Shown in pieces: positions 15,330 through 23,134 of a DNA stretch of 35,718 nucleotides. The stretch is from contig CAZIQF010000018.1 in assembly GCA_964541525.1 (NCBI GenBank), positions 1-35,718 on the forward strand, written 5' to 3'. The position numbers and the translations under genes were made by a program. How positions within the stretch are numbered: the first letter of the stretch is position 1; each line of letters begins with the position of its first letter. Below the pieces are notes generated by a model, which was given only the letters and a program-made list of their open reading frames with translations, had not been told where the DNA came from and ran no database searches. This DNA is from UBA1737 sp964541525. GTDB taxonomy: Bacteria > Bacillota_I > Bacilli_A > ML615J-28 > CAG-313.

Positions 15330-18278
15330 ATGAAAAAAATATTTACAATTTTATTGTGTAATTTCTTTATTTTTGGATTATCACATTTTGTTATAGTTAA
15401 TGCAGAAGAGAATGAAAATAGTGAAAATGAAATTAATGAAGTTAATGAAGAAGAGTTCTTACAAGAAGTTGAAGAATATTTTTATGATAAAAATACAACT
15501 GTTATTGATGAACTTAACGATACATTACTTAAGTATCAAAATCAATCTTTAAATACATCTTCAGATGTTAAAAAAACAAAAATAAATAAATTAATAAATA
15601 CAGTTAATTTATGTATTGACAATTGTAACCTGTATTACACCTATATGACTTATAATTTAAATGAAAGAATATTGTTACCTCCATCAATTAGCGATATTGT
15701 TATAGCTTCTGCAATTGCATATTTTGAGTATAATGATTGGGATTTATCTGCTGAATTATTAATGCATTCTTTTAATAATGAGGAATTGGATTCTATTTAT
15801 TTACCAGTAAACCAAGATATAGTTTCAGAAGGAACATTTTCAAAAGAAATAGTTGCTGATACACATTCTGTTTTTGGAAATGCAGAATTTAGAAAAACAT
15901 CTAATACTATTGATGATGATTTATACTTTTCAATAAAGAACTTTCAATATGTTAAGGAATATGAAGATGAAGATAGTATTATTTTTCATATAAGAGATAG
16001 ATACGATTTTGATGCACCAGAAAGAATTGAAGATATCGTTGATACCGTTGTAACATTAATGTCTAGTTATGAAGATAGAGGTATTTTAACTCCTTTTATT
16101 TCAGATATAAAGGTTTCTATGATAGGATGTGCTGATTATAGTTATGAAATAAGTTCAGGGAAAGCCATAATAAATAATATAGATAATGATGTAGATAGTT
16201 TATCTATTCCAAATATGGTCCTAAATATCAATTCATATGATAGTAAAAAAGTTGGAGAAAATGTAGAAGTTATCAAAATAGGAGCACAGGCTGCACGTAA
16301 TAGAACAAATCTTAATTCAATTATTTTACCAGAGGGAATTAGTATTATTGAAGATTGTGCTTTTGAAAATTGTGTAAATTTGAATTATATATCTTTATCA
16401 TCTTCTTTAATTGAAATTGGGAATTATGTTTTTAATAACTGTAGTTCATTATATATTGTTAGTTTGCCCAAAAATATAGAAACAGTTGGATATAGTGTTT
16501 TTGATAATTGTTTATCTTTGACAAATATATTTGTTGATTTTCCTGAAATATTTAAATATGTTAACAATCCTAATTTGCTACCATACAAATCATTATTTGA
16601 ATGTGATGAAAAAGATAATTTGGCAGAATACAATTTTAATTGTAGAACTACTAAATTAAATGAAAACATTGCCCTTGAAAATGATGAAAAATTTTTATAT
16701 AAATTAAATATTGATTGTCAAATACAATATGAAATTGAAGCAGAATCTAATAAAAAAATAATCATTAATATCTATAAAAGTGATTATACTTTATTAGAAA
16801 AAGGTACTACAATTCAATTGAGTTCAGGAAAATATCTTTCTTATAGTTGCCCTTTATTAGAAAGAGGGGAATATTATATAGAAATTTGTTATAGTTCTAT
16901 GGAAGATAGTGGAACAATTAATTATTTAATTAATCCACACACATCAACTGATGATTACATTTCAACGGATGATGAAGTAGATGTTCTAACACATCTCCAC
17001 GAAAATAAAAATGAGTTTATTATTTCCCCTTCGAAGTCAGGCTTATTTTTATTAGAATTATTCTCTAAAGTAGATGGAAAATATATAAATCCAAATGGAG
17101 AGTTTATAATCAAAAATTCAAGTGGCGAAATAGTTCAAAAAATGAATTTAAGTGAATATAATCACCAAGCCGAAAGTATTGTTAATGCAAATAACATAAT
17201 GTTTTATGCAAATCAATGGGGAGGTTATACAGTATATCTTGAGGTTGCTGATTTACAGTATGATGAATTAACCTTAAAGGTCAATGAAGTGGAAGATTTT
17301 ACAATATATGATATGGATGAAGATGATAAATATATTAGTAATAGTAATATTCAAATTGGTGATTTTGCTTATATTTATAATCTAGAAAGAATAGGAACGT
17401 ATAATATTACATTTGAATATCAAGGTACTCAGTCTGATGAAATGCTATTTGTTTTATTTGAAACAAATGAACAAGGAGAATATGTTTATAAAGAGTCATA
17501 TGAAATTAATAATTCTAATAGACTAATTGAACTAGTTGAAGTGATAACATATAGCAAAAATTTATTGTTATGTGTATTTGATAGTGAAGGACTAGGAAAT
17601 TTGAGTATTGATATAAGCAAAGAATTAAATAATGAATTTACTATTTATGGTGCATCAGATCCATCTGCTTCATTAATACATTTGACAAAAGGGTTTCAAG
17701 AGATATGTTATTTAGGTGCAGATGCTCCTAATCCTGCATCTAGATATGAATATTATAATTGGTATTCTACTAATGAAAGTGTAATTCTTGTCAGTGCATA
17801 TGGAACAGTAACTGCTGTTGGAGTTGGTGAAGCTAAAGTGCAATGCGTATATAAGGCTGATACATCCATAGTAGCTACACTTGATTTTGAAGTTGTTGAT
17901 GATCCATTGGATAATGGAGATGAGGCTAATGATATATATTTAACTTATGGGTTTGATGTTCGTACAGGAGGAACAATTTCAGGTACTGAAGTTACGAGTG
18001 GAAAAGGGGCTGCTATTTCTGTTGGTTATAATCCATACGTATCAATTCATGTTACATACACGAGATTAATTTGTTTAGGAAGCGATAGTCCAAACTCAAG
18101 TGTTCAATCATTTAATTGGAGAGCCTATAGAGAGGGAGATGACACAGGAATGGTAAATGTCAGTCAATTCGGTACGATAACAGGTGTTACTTCAGGATGG
18201 GTAACTATTGAAGGTACTTATAAGTATAATAGTAGATATAAAATTAATATAAGAATATATGTTGAAAGTAATATATAA
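15330..18278 (+). CDS. Secreted BspA-like LRR and Ig-like protein
   Basis: A 982-residue exported protein. The signal peptide runs to about residue 25 (VNA/E), followed by an acidic coiled stretch. Residues about 315-400 are LRR_5 (BspA or TpLRR) repeats, with AFENC, YVFNNC and SVFDNC units. The middle (about 430-780) contains two beta-rich segments that also occur in the paralogue at 23605, including the shared LTHLHE. The C-terminus has Big_2-like domains at about 785-858 and 890-982, with WYSTNESVILVSAYGTVTAV and FNWRA. There is no LPXTG or membrane anchor, so retention at the surface would need another factor, perhaps the lipoprotein. Such proteins are often adhesins. The start follows AAGAAGG. 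Confidence 0.8.
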   Translation: MKKIFTILLCNFFIFGLSHFVIVNAEENENSENEINEVNEEEFLQEVEEYFYDKNTTVIDELNDTLLKYQNQSLNTSSDVKKTKINKLINTVNLCIDNCNLYYTYMTYNLNERILLPPSISDIVIASAIAYFEYNDWDLSAELLMHSFNNEELDSIYLPVNQDIVSEGTFSKEIVADTHSVFGNAEFRKTSNTIDDDLYFSIKNFQYVKEYEDEDSIIFHIRDRYDFDAPERIEDIVDTVVTLMSSYEDRGILTPFISDIKVSMIGCADYSYEISSGKAIINNIDNDVDSLSIPNMVLNINSYDSKKVGENVEVIKIGAQAARNRTNLNSIILPEGISIIEDCAFENCVNLNYISLSSSLIEIGNYVFNNCSSLYIVSLPKNIETVGYSVFDNCLSLTNIFVDFPEIFKYVNNPNLLPYKSLFECDEKDNLAEYNFNCRTTKLNENIALENDEKFLYKLNIDCQIQYEIEAESNKKIIINIYKSDYTLLEKGTTIQLSSGKYLSYSCPLLERGEYYIEICYSSMEDSGTINYLINPHTSTDDYISTDDEVDVLTHLHENKNEFIISPSKSGLFLLELFSKVDGKYINPNGEFIIKNSSGEIVQKMNLSEYNHQAESIVNANNIMFYANQWGGYTVYLEVADLQYDELTLKVNEVEDFTIYDMDEDDKYISNSNIQIGDFAYIYNLERIGTYNITFEYQGTQSDEMLFVLFETNEQGEYVYKESYEINNSNRLIELVEVITYSKNLLLCVFDSEGLGNLSIDISKELNNEFTIYGASDPSASLIHLTKGFQEICYLGADAPNPASRYEYYNWYSTNESVILVSAYGTVTAVGVGEAKVQCVYKADTSIVATLDFEVVDDPLDNGDEANDIYLTYGFDVRTGGTISGTEVTSGKGAAISVGYNPYVSIHVTYTRLICLGSDSPNSSVQSFNWRAYREGDDTGMVNVSQFGTITGVTSGWVTIEGTYKYNSRYKINIRIYVESNI

Positions 18279-18436
18279 TTGTTTATTTCAATGTATTAAT
18301 AATACTATATTTTTCTATAAAACTATTAATGTATAATGCTATTGTATAATATGTAGGTTTGACTATGACCTTGATAGAAAAATAATAAAAATTTGCATTT
18401 GCTAATCTGATAATTAAATAAGTCAGTATGCAGGTG
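18279..18436. other. AT-rich intergenic DNA
   Basis: No gene is visible. A possible promoter-like tataat occurs near 18345. I see no convincing terminator for the LRR gene. Confidence 0.5.
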
Positions 18437-18516
18437 CTTTTTACTTTCTCATTTGTCTGGACTTAAATCAAGTTTTAGTACATAATTACTTGAACTACTT
18501 AAGAAAGGAGCAGATG

Positions 18517-18709
18517 ATGGGGAATAATCTTATAAGTGATGAAGACAGAAGAAAAGAAAAAGAAAATATGAATAGACTTGTGGATTCAGAGTTAAGACTA
18601 AGAACTATTCACGAATTAAGATGGATATTACTTGGACTATTCCGTTGACATCAAAGATCATGATGTGTATATAGAAGGACAAGAAATATTAAGTGAAATA
18701 GAAAGATAA
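18517..18709 (+). pseudogene. Small acidic protein gene, frameshifted (copy 1)
   Basis: The frame starts at ATG 18517 behind AAAGGAG and reads MGNNLISDEDRRKEKENMNR to a TGA at 18646-18648 (43 codons). A second frame from 18620 reads DGYYLDYSVDIKDHDVYIEG and ends at 18709. This continuation is identical in copy 2 at 30567, where a different indel pattern places it in frame behind a TAA. The ancestor was probably one protein of about 63 residues. No family recognised. Confidence 0.65.
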
Positions 18710-18756
18710 GTATGGAAATACATTAATGGAGAAACTATAAACTACTAATGTAGATG

Positions 18757-18778
18757 AAAGGCTATAATGCCTTTTGTC
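18757..18778 (+). terminator. Terminator in the 354-bp repeat, copy 1
   Basis: AAAGGC (18757-18762) pairs with GCCTTT (18769-18774). In copy 2 the stem is AAAGGA/TCCTTT, a C-G to A-T compensated change. The T-run is short. Confidence 0.6.
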
Positions 18779-18887
18779 GTTTGAGACAAATTAAGATATT
18801 TGAATATAACACTCTTTTATGATAAAATTATAGTAAATTATAAACTCAACTAATAAGTGAGAAGAAATGTTAAAATACAACTTTTGG

Positions 18888-18920
18888 TACCTGGTATTCA
18901 ACCTTAAAGAATAGTATAAT
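18888..18920 (+). promoter_or_regulatory. Operator and -10 of HTH gene
   Basis: TACCTGGTA (18888-18896) is a palindrome inside ttggtacctggtattcaa and sits where the -35 would be relative to TATAAT at 18915-18920. It resembles the TACCA/TGGTA operator before the HTH gene at 12190. Confidence 0.45.
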
Positions 18921-18972
18921 GTTAGTGTAATACTTGCAAGGTTACTTTAAAATTTGGTCAAGGAGAAAAATT

Positions 18973-19761
18973 ATGAACATTAAATTAGCTGATAATTTAC
19001 AATTGTTAAGAAAACAAAAAGGAGTTACTCAAGAAGAACTAGCTGAAGTATTTGGTATAACAAGCCAAAGTATTTCAAAGTGGGAATTAGGTATTAATTA
19101 TCCTGATATTACAATGTTACCCAAACTTGCTGATTACTATAGAGTATCGATTGATGAACTTTTAGGATATAAGCCATTATCATCAATTAATAGTATTTAC
19201 ATTGATGTTAAGTCACTAATAGAATCATCAAATAATAAAATAGATGATGCATATAAAATTGCAAGACTTGCTGTTGCATCAATTCATGATAAAGAAAGAA
19301 AACAAGCAGAAAGACTATTAGTAGGTAAAAGAGATTATAGTTTGTCATATGGGCAAGAAAAAACAGGATTAACAATATGTTCAGATGAAAGTGTCTTTAT
19401 TTCATCATTTGTAGATTTAAGAGATTATGATATTACAACAATTAGAAAAGTTGCAAATTACTTAAACAAAATTAGTGACTTAAATACATTAAAGGTTATA
19501 TTTGGATTATTTAATTTATATGTAAAAAATAAAAATATTAATTCATTTAGCATTAAAGAAATTATGGAAGAAACAAAACTTGATTATTATAATGTAAATA
19601 AAGTATTAAACAATATTGATGTTGTGTTTGATAGAGAAGGATTTAACAAAACAGGAATTGAAAAATATACATTATCACATTTAGATCAAGTACCATTATT
19701 AATAACTATGTTAATACCATCATTAGATAAATATAATGATAATATTAAGGATGTAGATTAA
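18973..19761 (+). CDS. Xre-family regulator with winged-helix C-domain
   Basis: A 262-residue protein starting at ATG 18973 behind AAGGAG; upstream in-frame codons from 18934 lack a ribosome site. Residues 1-65 are an Xre helix-turn-helix (VTQEELAEVFGITSQSISKW and SIDELLGYK). The remainder is helical, with a segment TICSDESVFISSF and a possible winged helix near the end (IKEIMEETKLDYYNVNKVLN). It could be a ligand-sensing repressor. It stands alone with its own promoter. The family is common in low-GC gut Firmicutes; the target is unknown. Confidence 0.78.
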   Translation: MNIKLADNLQLLRKQKGVTQEELAEVFGITSQSISKWELGINYPDITMLPKLADYYRVSIDELLGYKPLSSINSIYIDVKSLIESSNNKIDDAYKIARLAVASIHDKERKQAERLLVGKRDYSLSYGQEKTGLTICSDESVFISSFVDLRDYDITTIRKVANYLNKISDLNTLKVIFGLFNLYVKNKNINSFSIKEIMEETKLDYYNVNKVLNNIDVVFDREGFNKTGIEKYTLSHLDQVPLLITMLIPSLDKYNDNIKDVD

Positions 19762-19799
19762 TACGCAACTAACTGGTGCGGTAAATCAAGATAAATAAG

Positions 19800-19828
19800 T
19801 TGATAATTCATCAAGATTGATATATAAT
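19800..19828 (+). promoter_or_regulatory. Promoter of a short transcript
   Basis: TTGATA (19800-19805), 17 bp and TATAAT (19823-19828), followed by one tiny ORF and a terminator at 19978. Confidence 0.7.
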
Positions 19829-19871
19829 ATTAGTGTAAAAAGACCTTAAACAATGAAAGGAGTTGATTATT

Positions 19872-19949
19872 ATGAATAATATGTTTTATAATAAATTAGA
19901 AGTAATCAAAACTTTTCAAGTTTTAACCTTTCTAGGTATGGATAGATAA
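19872..19949 (+). CDS. 25-residue small ORF
   Basis: The ORF has a strong ribosome site (AAAGGAG) with good spacing and encodes MNNMFYNKLEVIKTFQVLTF plus five residues. It is the only frame between a good promoter and a perfect terminator, so a transcript of about 175 nt is expected. It may be a micropeptide or a leader, or a by-product of a small RNA. No homologue is recognised in the window. Confidence 0.45.
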   Translation: MNNMFYNKLEVIKTFQVLTFLGMDR

Positions 19950-19977
19950 TATCCAGTAGCAAGCATATAGAAACTAT

Positions 19978-20012
19978 AAGCACTTCTAGTTTATTAGAGG
20001 TGCTTTTTTTCG
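19978..20012 (+). terminator. Strong terminator
   Basis: AAGCACTTCTA (19978-19988) pairs with TAGAGGTGCTT (19995-20005), with one wobble, followed by a T-run. Confidence 0.85.
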
Positions 20013-20074
20013 TTGCTACAAAAAAGGAAGTAAGATAAAAATGAAAAATATCATATTAAAAAGAAAAGAGGTAT

Positions 20075-20278
20075 TTGACTATTAGTTTTGGGACTAATTT
20101 AAAGGCTTTAAGAGAAAAGAAAAAATTATCTCAAGAAGACATTGCAAGAAAATTACAAATTTCCAGACAGTCAATATCAAAGTGGGAACAAGGTATAAGT
20201 TATCCTAGTATTTTGTATCTTGTTCCACTTACTAAAATATTTGATTGTACTTTGGAAGAATTGCTTAAAAATTTATAG
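20075..20278 (+). CDS. Short Xre-family HTH protein
   Basis: A 67-residue protein consisting of just an Xre helix-turn-helix (LSQEDIARKLQISRQSISKW). The only possible start is TTG 20075, since a TAA lies upstream in frame and no ATG is present. AGAGG is close to it. A 14-codon ORF (20041-20085) with its own GGAAG site overlaps the start, so translation might be coupled. In relatives the HTH is normally fused to a long helical domain, as at 12190 and 18973. Here that domain lies in a separate gene at 20295, so this is either a split pair or an old frame break. Confidence 0.7.
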   Translation: MTISFGTNLKALREKKKLSQEDIARKLQISRQSISKWEQGISYPSILYLVPLTKIFDCTLEELLKNL

Positions 20279-20294
20279 AAAGAAGGTGTTAATG

Positions 20295-21173
20295 ATGAGA
20301 GATTACTCAAAAAAATTAATAGAAATAAAAGATTATTTGAAAAGGGATGTAGAGTTAGCAAGACTTGGTAAAACTAAAGAACGTGAGTTGGTATTACTTG
20401 AAGGTTTGAAAAAATATCCAAATGAGATTCAGTTAAAAAAGATATTACTTGAAGTATATTTTGCTTTATATATAAGAGATACAACGAATGATTATTATAA
20501 AGATTTAGTAGAACAAACAGCTCTTGAGTTAAAAAATAATGAAAATACAAAATTTTTTGCAATAGAAATTCTTGCATATTTATATCGAAGATTAGATAGA
20601 GTAGAAGAAATCAAAGATGATGTTTTAAGTTTACCTACGATTTGGCAATCTAAAACATTACTACGTCCAGAAGTATTAAAATGGGAAGAAAGAATTAAAG
20701 CGGTGCAAGAAAACTTTATTGTTGTTATTAATTTATTTGACCATTTACTTTTAAGTACATATGGTAGAGAAGAAGTGGGCAAAAGAGATGAAATATTATT
20801 AAAAGAAAAAGCAATAATAGATGCTATATTTGAAAATAAAGATTATGGTATGTTAAATCATCAATTGTATAATATTTATTATAGATGTGCAAGAGATCAA
20901 GCATATATAAAAAATAAAGATAAAGTTATTATCTACTTGAATGAAATGATAAAATATGCTAAAGAATATGATGAAATAAGATTTAATAATAAAATTGTTA
21001 ACCACACATCTTTTCTAGTGGATAGATTAGTTGATAGTGCTTGTGATTATATTTATTCAGATGAACAGGCATTACTAAAAAACATGCAAGAAGAGTTGCA
21101 AGATAAGTTATTTGATTTTATTAGAGAAGATGAAGATTTTAAACAAATAGTTGAACAATTAAATAAAGTATAA
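20295..21173 (+). CDS. Helical (TPR-like) protein paired with the HTH gene
   Basis: A 292-residue, fully helical protein without a DNA-binding domain. AGAAGGTG precedes two adjacent ATG codons at 20292 and 20295, and spacing favours the second. It starts 17 nt after the short HTH gene. The sequence (ELARLGKTKERELVLLEGLK and later helices) resembles the TPR-like sensor halves of Xre regulators. It is therefore best seen as the detached C-terminal part of a split regulator. A terminator shared with the convergent gene follows. Confidence 0.7.
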   Translation: MRDYSKKLIEIKDYLKRDVELARLGKTKERELVLLEGLKKYPNEIQLKKILLEVYFALYIRDTTNDYYKDLVEQTALELKNNENTKFFAIEILAYLYRRLDRVEEIKDDVLSLPTIWQSKTLLRPEVLKWEERIKAVQENFIVVINLFDHLLLSTYGREEVGKRDEILLKEKAIIDAIFENKDYGMLNHQLYNIYYRCARDQAYIKNKDKVIIYLNEMIKYAKEYDEIRFNNKIVNHTSFLVDRLVDSACDYIYSDEQALLKNMQEELQDKLFDFIREDEDFKQIVEQLNKV

Positions 21174-21179
21174 AAAAAG

Positions 21180-21211
21180 ACACCTCTAGTCATAGTTATG
21201 ATTAGAGGTGT
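21180..21211. terminator. Hairpin between convergent genes
   Basis: ACACCTCTA (21180-21188) and TAGAGGTGT (21203-21211) pair perfectly. An A-run lies before it and a T-rich tract after it, so it can serve both the plus-strand gene and the minus-strand HTH gene. Confidence 0.75.
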
Positions 21212-21216
21212 ATTTC

Positions 21217-21582
21217 TTATTTTAATAATTCAATTGTATCTTTGATAATTTTTACAATTTTATTTTTATCTTTTTCACTTAATTCTTCAAGTAATTTAAT
21301 AACTTCATTAATTGCATCATCATTAACATCCTGCTTAAAATGATTTGTTACTATTTCAAACTCTTTTTCATCATTTACCATTATTATATCTTTACCAAGT
21401 AAATAATCGGTAGGTACATTAAAATAAGTGGATAAAAATTTAATTTGTTCTATATTAGGTTCAGATCTTCCAATTTCCCAACTTGAAATAACATATTGTT
21501 TAACATTTAATTTTTTTGCAAGTTCATCTTGGGAAATATTATTTCTTTGTCTTAATCTTTTTAAAGTTTCTCCAAAAGTCAT
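21217..21582 (-). CDS. Xre-family HTH regulator
   Basis: A 121-residue protein. The start at 21582 follows CAAGGAGATG, whereas the longer frame to 21642 has no ribosome site and would overlap the promoter. Residues 1-65 are an Xre helix-turn-helix (ISQDELAKKLNVKQYVISSW and VPTDYLLGKD); the tail is a charged helix with LLEELSEKDKNKIVKIIKD. It is transcribed divergently from RhuM copy B with back-to-back promoters and shared inverted repeats, so it probably controls that gene as well as itself. Confidence 0.82.
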   Translation of the reverse strand: MTFGETLKRLRQRNNISQDELAKKLNVKQYVISSWEIGRSEPNIEQIKFLSTYFNVPTDYLLGKDIIMVNDEKEFEIVTNHFKQDVNDDAINEVIKLLEELSEKDKNKIVKIIKDTIELLK

Positions 21583-21604
21583 AATTACATCTCCTTGTAC
21601 TATT

Positions 21605-21676
21605 ATTATAGCACATAATTTTATTTTATGCAAAATAAACATATTTCTTTACAAATGCATAAAATACTGATATGAT
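21605..21676. promoter_or_regulatory. Divergent promoters with shared operator
   Basis: Minus strand: TTGCAT (21633-21628) and TATAAT (21610-21605), 17 bp apart, for the HTH gene. Plus strand: TTTACA (21648-21653) and TATGAT (21671-21676), 17 bp apart, for RhuM copy B. TTTATGCA (21625-21632) and TGCATAAA (21656-21663) form an inverted repeat touching both promoters. Confidence 0.7.
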
Positions 21677-21707
21677 ATATATGTAAAAATTACTTAAGGA
21701 GGGTTAT

Positions 21708-22567
21708 ATGAATAATAATAAATATGCATTAGTAAAATTTATTGACAATGATTTGGAATTGGATATTACAATTTCACCTGAAGAAGATAATATATGGCTT
21801 TCTAAAAATAAAATTGCAGAATTGTTTGGGATAGAAGTGTTATTTCCAAACACATAAAGAAAATATTTGATGACTATGAATGTGATGAAAAAAGCAATGT
21901 GCAAAAAATGCACATTCCTAATTCAGATAAGTTGGTAGAATTTTATAGCTTAGATATTATTATTGCAGTTGGGTTTAAAACAAATTCTAAAAGAGCTATA
22001 ATATTTAGAAGATGGGCAAATAAAGTATTAAAAGAATATTTATTACAAGGATATGTTATCAATGAAAAAAGATCACTTGTTACTAATGAAAATTATGTGA
22101 GACTTATTAATAAAGTTGAGTCACTTGATGAAAGAGTTAGTAATATTGAGAATAATTATAAACCTCAAGAATTTAAAAACTCTCAACTATTTTTTGATGG
22201 ACAACTTTATGATGCATATACTTTAATACAATCATTATTTGAATTAGCTAATAATGAAATCATTATTATTGATAATTATGTAGATAGAACAATACTTGAT
22301 AGGTTAGTAGTTAAAAATAGAAATGTACAAGTAATTATTTATACTAGTCTTAATACTAGACTATTAGGTAGAGATATAAATACATTTAATAGTCAATATG
22401 GTGGATTAGATGTAAGATATACTAAAAATGTGCATGATAGATATATTATTATCGATCAAAATAAAATTTATCATTTAGGACATTCAATAAAAGATTTAGG
22501 GAAAAAGATATTTTCAATTAGCCAATCAGAAAGTAGATTAATAACAAAATTACTAAATAATATATAG
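21708..22567 (+). pseudogene. RhuM/PLD-like gene, frameshifted (copy B)
   Basis: The gene starts behind AAGGAGGG, a better ribosome site than copy A has. It carries exactly the same 4-base loss (one GATA at about 21831-21834), so the first frame ends at 21855-21857. The rest is open to 22567 and encodes the RhuM core and PLD-like C-terminus. The first 330 nt or so and the last 200 nt match copy A, while the middle (about 22045-22360) is much more diverged and partly closer to the intact gene at 10895. This mosaic suggests gene conversion. A 222-residue internal start at 21899 is possible. It is divergent from an HTH gene. Confidence 0.85.
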
Positions 22568-22571
22568 AAAA

Positions 22572-22644
22572 GACTTATCATCCCATATACCTATATAAAA
22601 GATAGATATTGTAGCAGTTAGGCATTAGAATGTGTCTATAAGTC
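22572..22644 (+). ncRNA. 73-nt 3'UTR element, copy 5
   Basis: Identical to copy 1 over all 73 nt and, like it, placed 4 nt after a RhuM stop. Downstream, however, it is followed by the DNA found after copy 4 (Fic), not that found after copy 1. Confidence 0.65.
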
Positions 22645-22716
22645 ATCAATATTAATCGTAGATTAATGATATTTATAGTAAAAATATATCGATTTTAACA
22701 TCGAAATCAAGGAATT

Positions 22717-22741
22717 ATGCATCTATTTAGGTGCATTTTTT
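22717..22741 (+). terminator. Terminator after RhuM copy B
   Basis: ATGCATC and GGTGCAT around TATTTA with a T-run, the same as the terminator at 14419. Confidence 0.78.
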
Positions 22742-22771
22742 ATTTTTAAGTAAAGATTAGAGTTTTGTTCT

Positions 22772-22842
22772 ATTGATGGGATTTGAATATAGGGTATTTT
22801 AGGGTTGTTAGAAATTTAGTCGGTTGATGGAATTTGAACCAA
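22772..22842. repeat. T-arm-like direct repeats
   Basis: Same two-unit block as 14474-14543. The second unit has gatggaatttgaacc in place of gatgggatttgaacc. Confidence 0.7.
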
Positions 22843-22857
22843 TAGTATACTAAGTAC

Positions 22858-22998
22858 TTGATTTTTATAGGTAATATTTTGTATAATAAAGGTGTGAAAA
22901 AAACATAATCTAAGATAGTTGAATAATTACCTTAAAGTATTTTTAAGTTAATAGGGAAAGAAAGTATTAGACTCTCTTAGAAATAAGGGAGTTTTTTG
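22858..22998 (+). promoter_or_regulatory. Promoter and attenuator-like leader, locus 2
   Basis: TTGATT (22858-22863) and TATAAT (22882-22887) are spaced by 18 bp, then a leader with tctaagatag and a terminator stem ACTCTCTTA/TAAGGGAGT (22972-22993). Both the stem and the TCTAAG/CTTAGA alternative pairing are kept from locus 1, while the first part of the leader has several changes. Confidence 0.6.
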
Positions 22999-23038
22999 CG
23001 TTTAGAACATATAATATAAATAATAGGAGGTGTTACAT

Positions 23039-23134
23039 ATGATTAATATTTATTTAATGAATATGGTGATTATCTTTGAAAATGAATTATTAAGTAATAA
23101 AGTTAATATGATTGAAGGGAGTGATGTGAAATGA
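23039..23134 (+). CDS. Conserved 31-residue leader ORF, locus 2
   Basis: The ORF starts behind AGGAGGTG, begins MINIYLMNMVIIFEN and ends in the same ATGA overlap with the next gene as its homologue at 14744. Conservation of length, ribosome site and overlap, rather than of every base, argues that it is translated. Confidence 0.65.
   Translation: MINIYLMNMVIIFENELLSNKVNMIEGSDVK

Larger units (their letters stand above)
18437..18791 (+). repeat. 354-bp direct repeat, copy 1
   Basis: The sequence from ctttttactttctcatttgt to the T-rich end matches 30487-30840 closely. It contains a ribosome site, a broken small gene and a terminator whose stem changes in a compensated way between the copies. 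It could be a decayed small mobile element or a duplicated gene unit. Confidence 0.8.
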
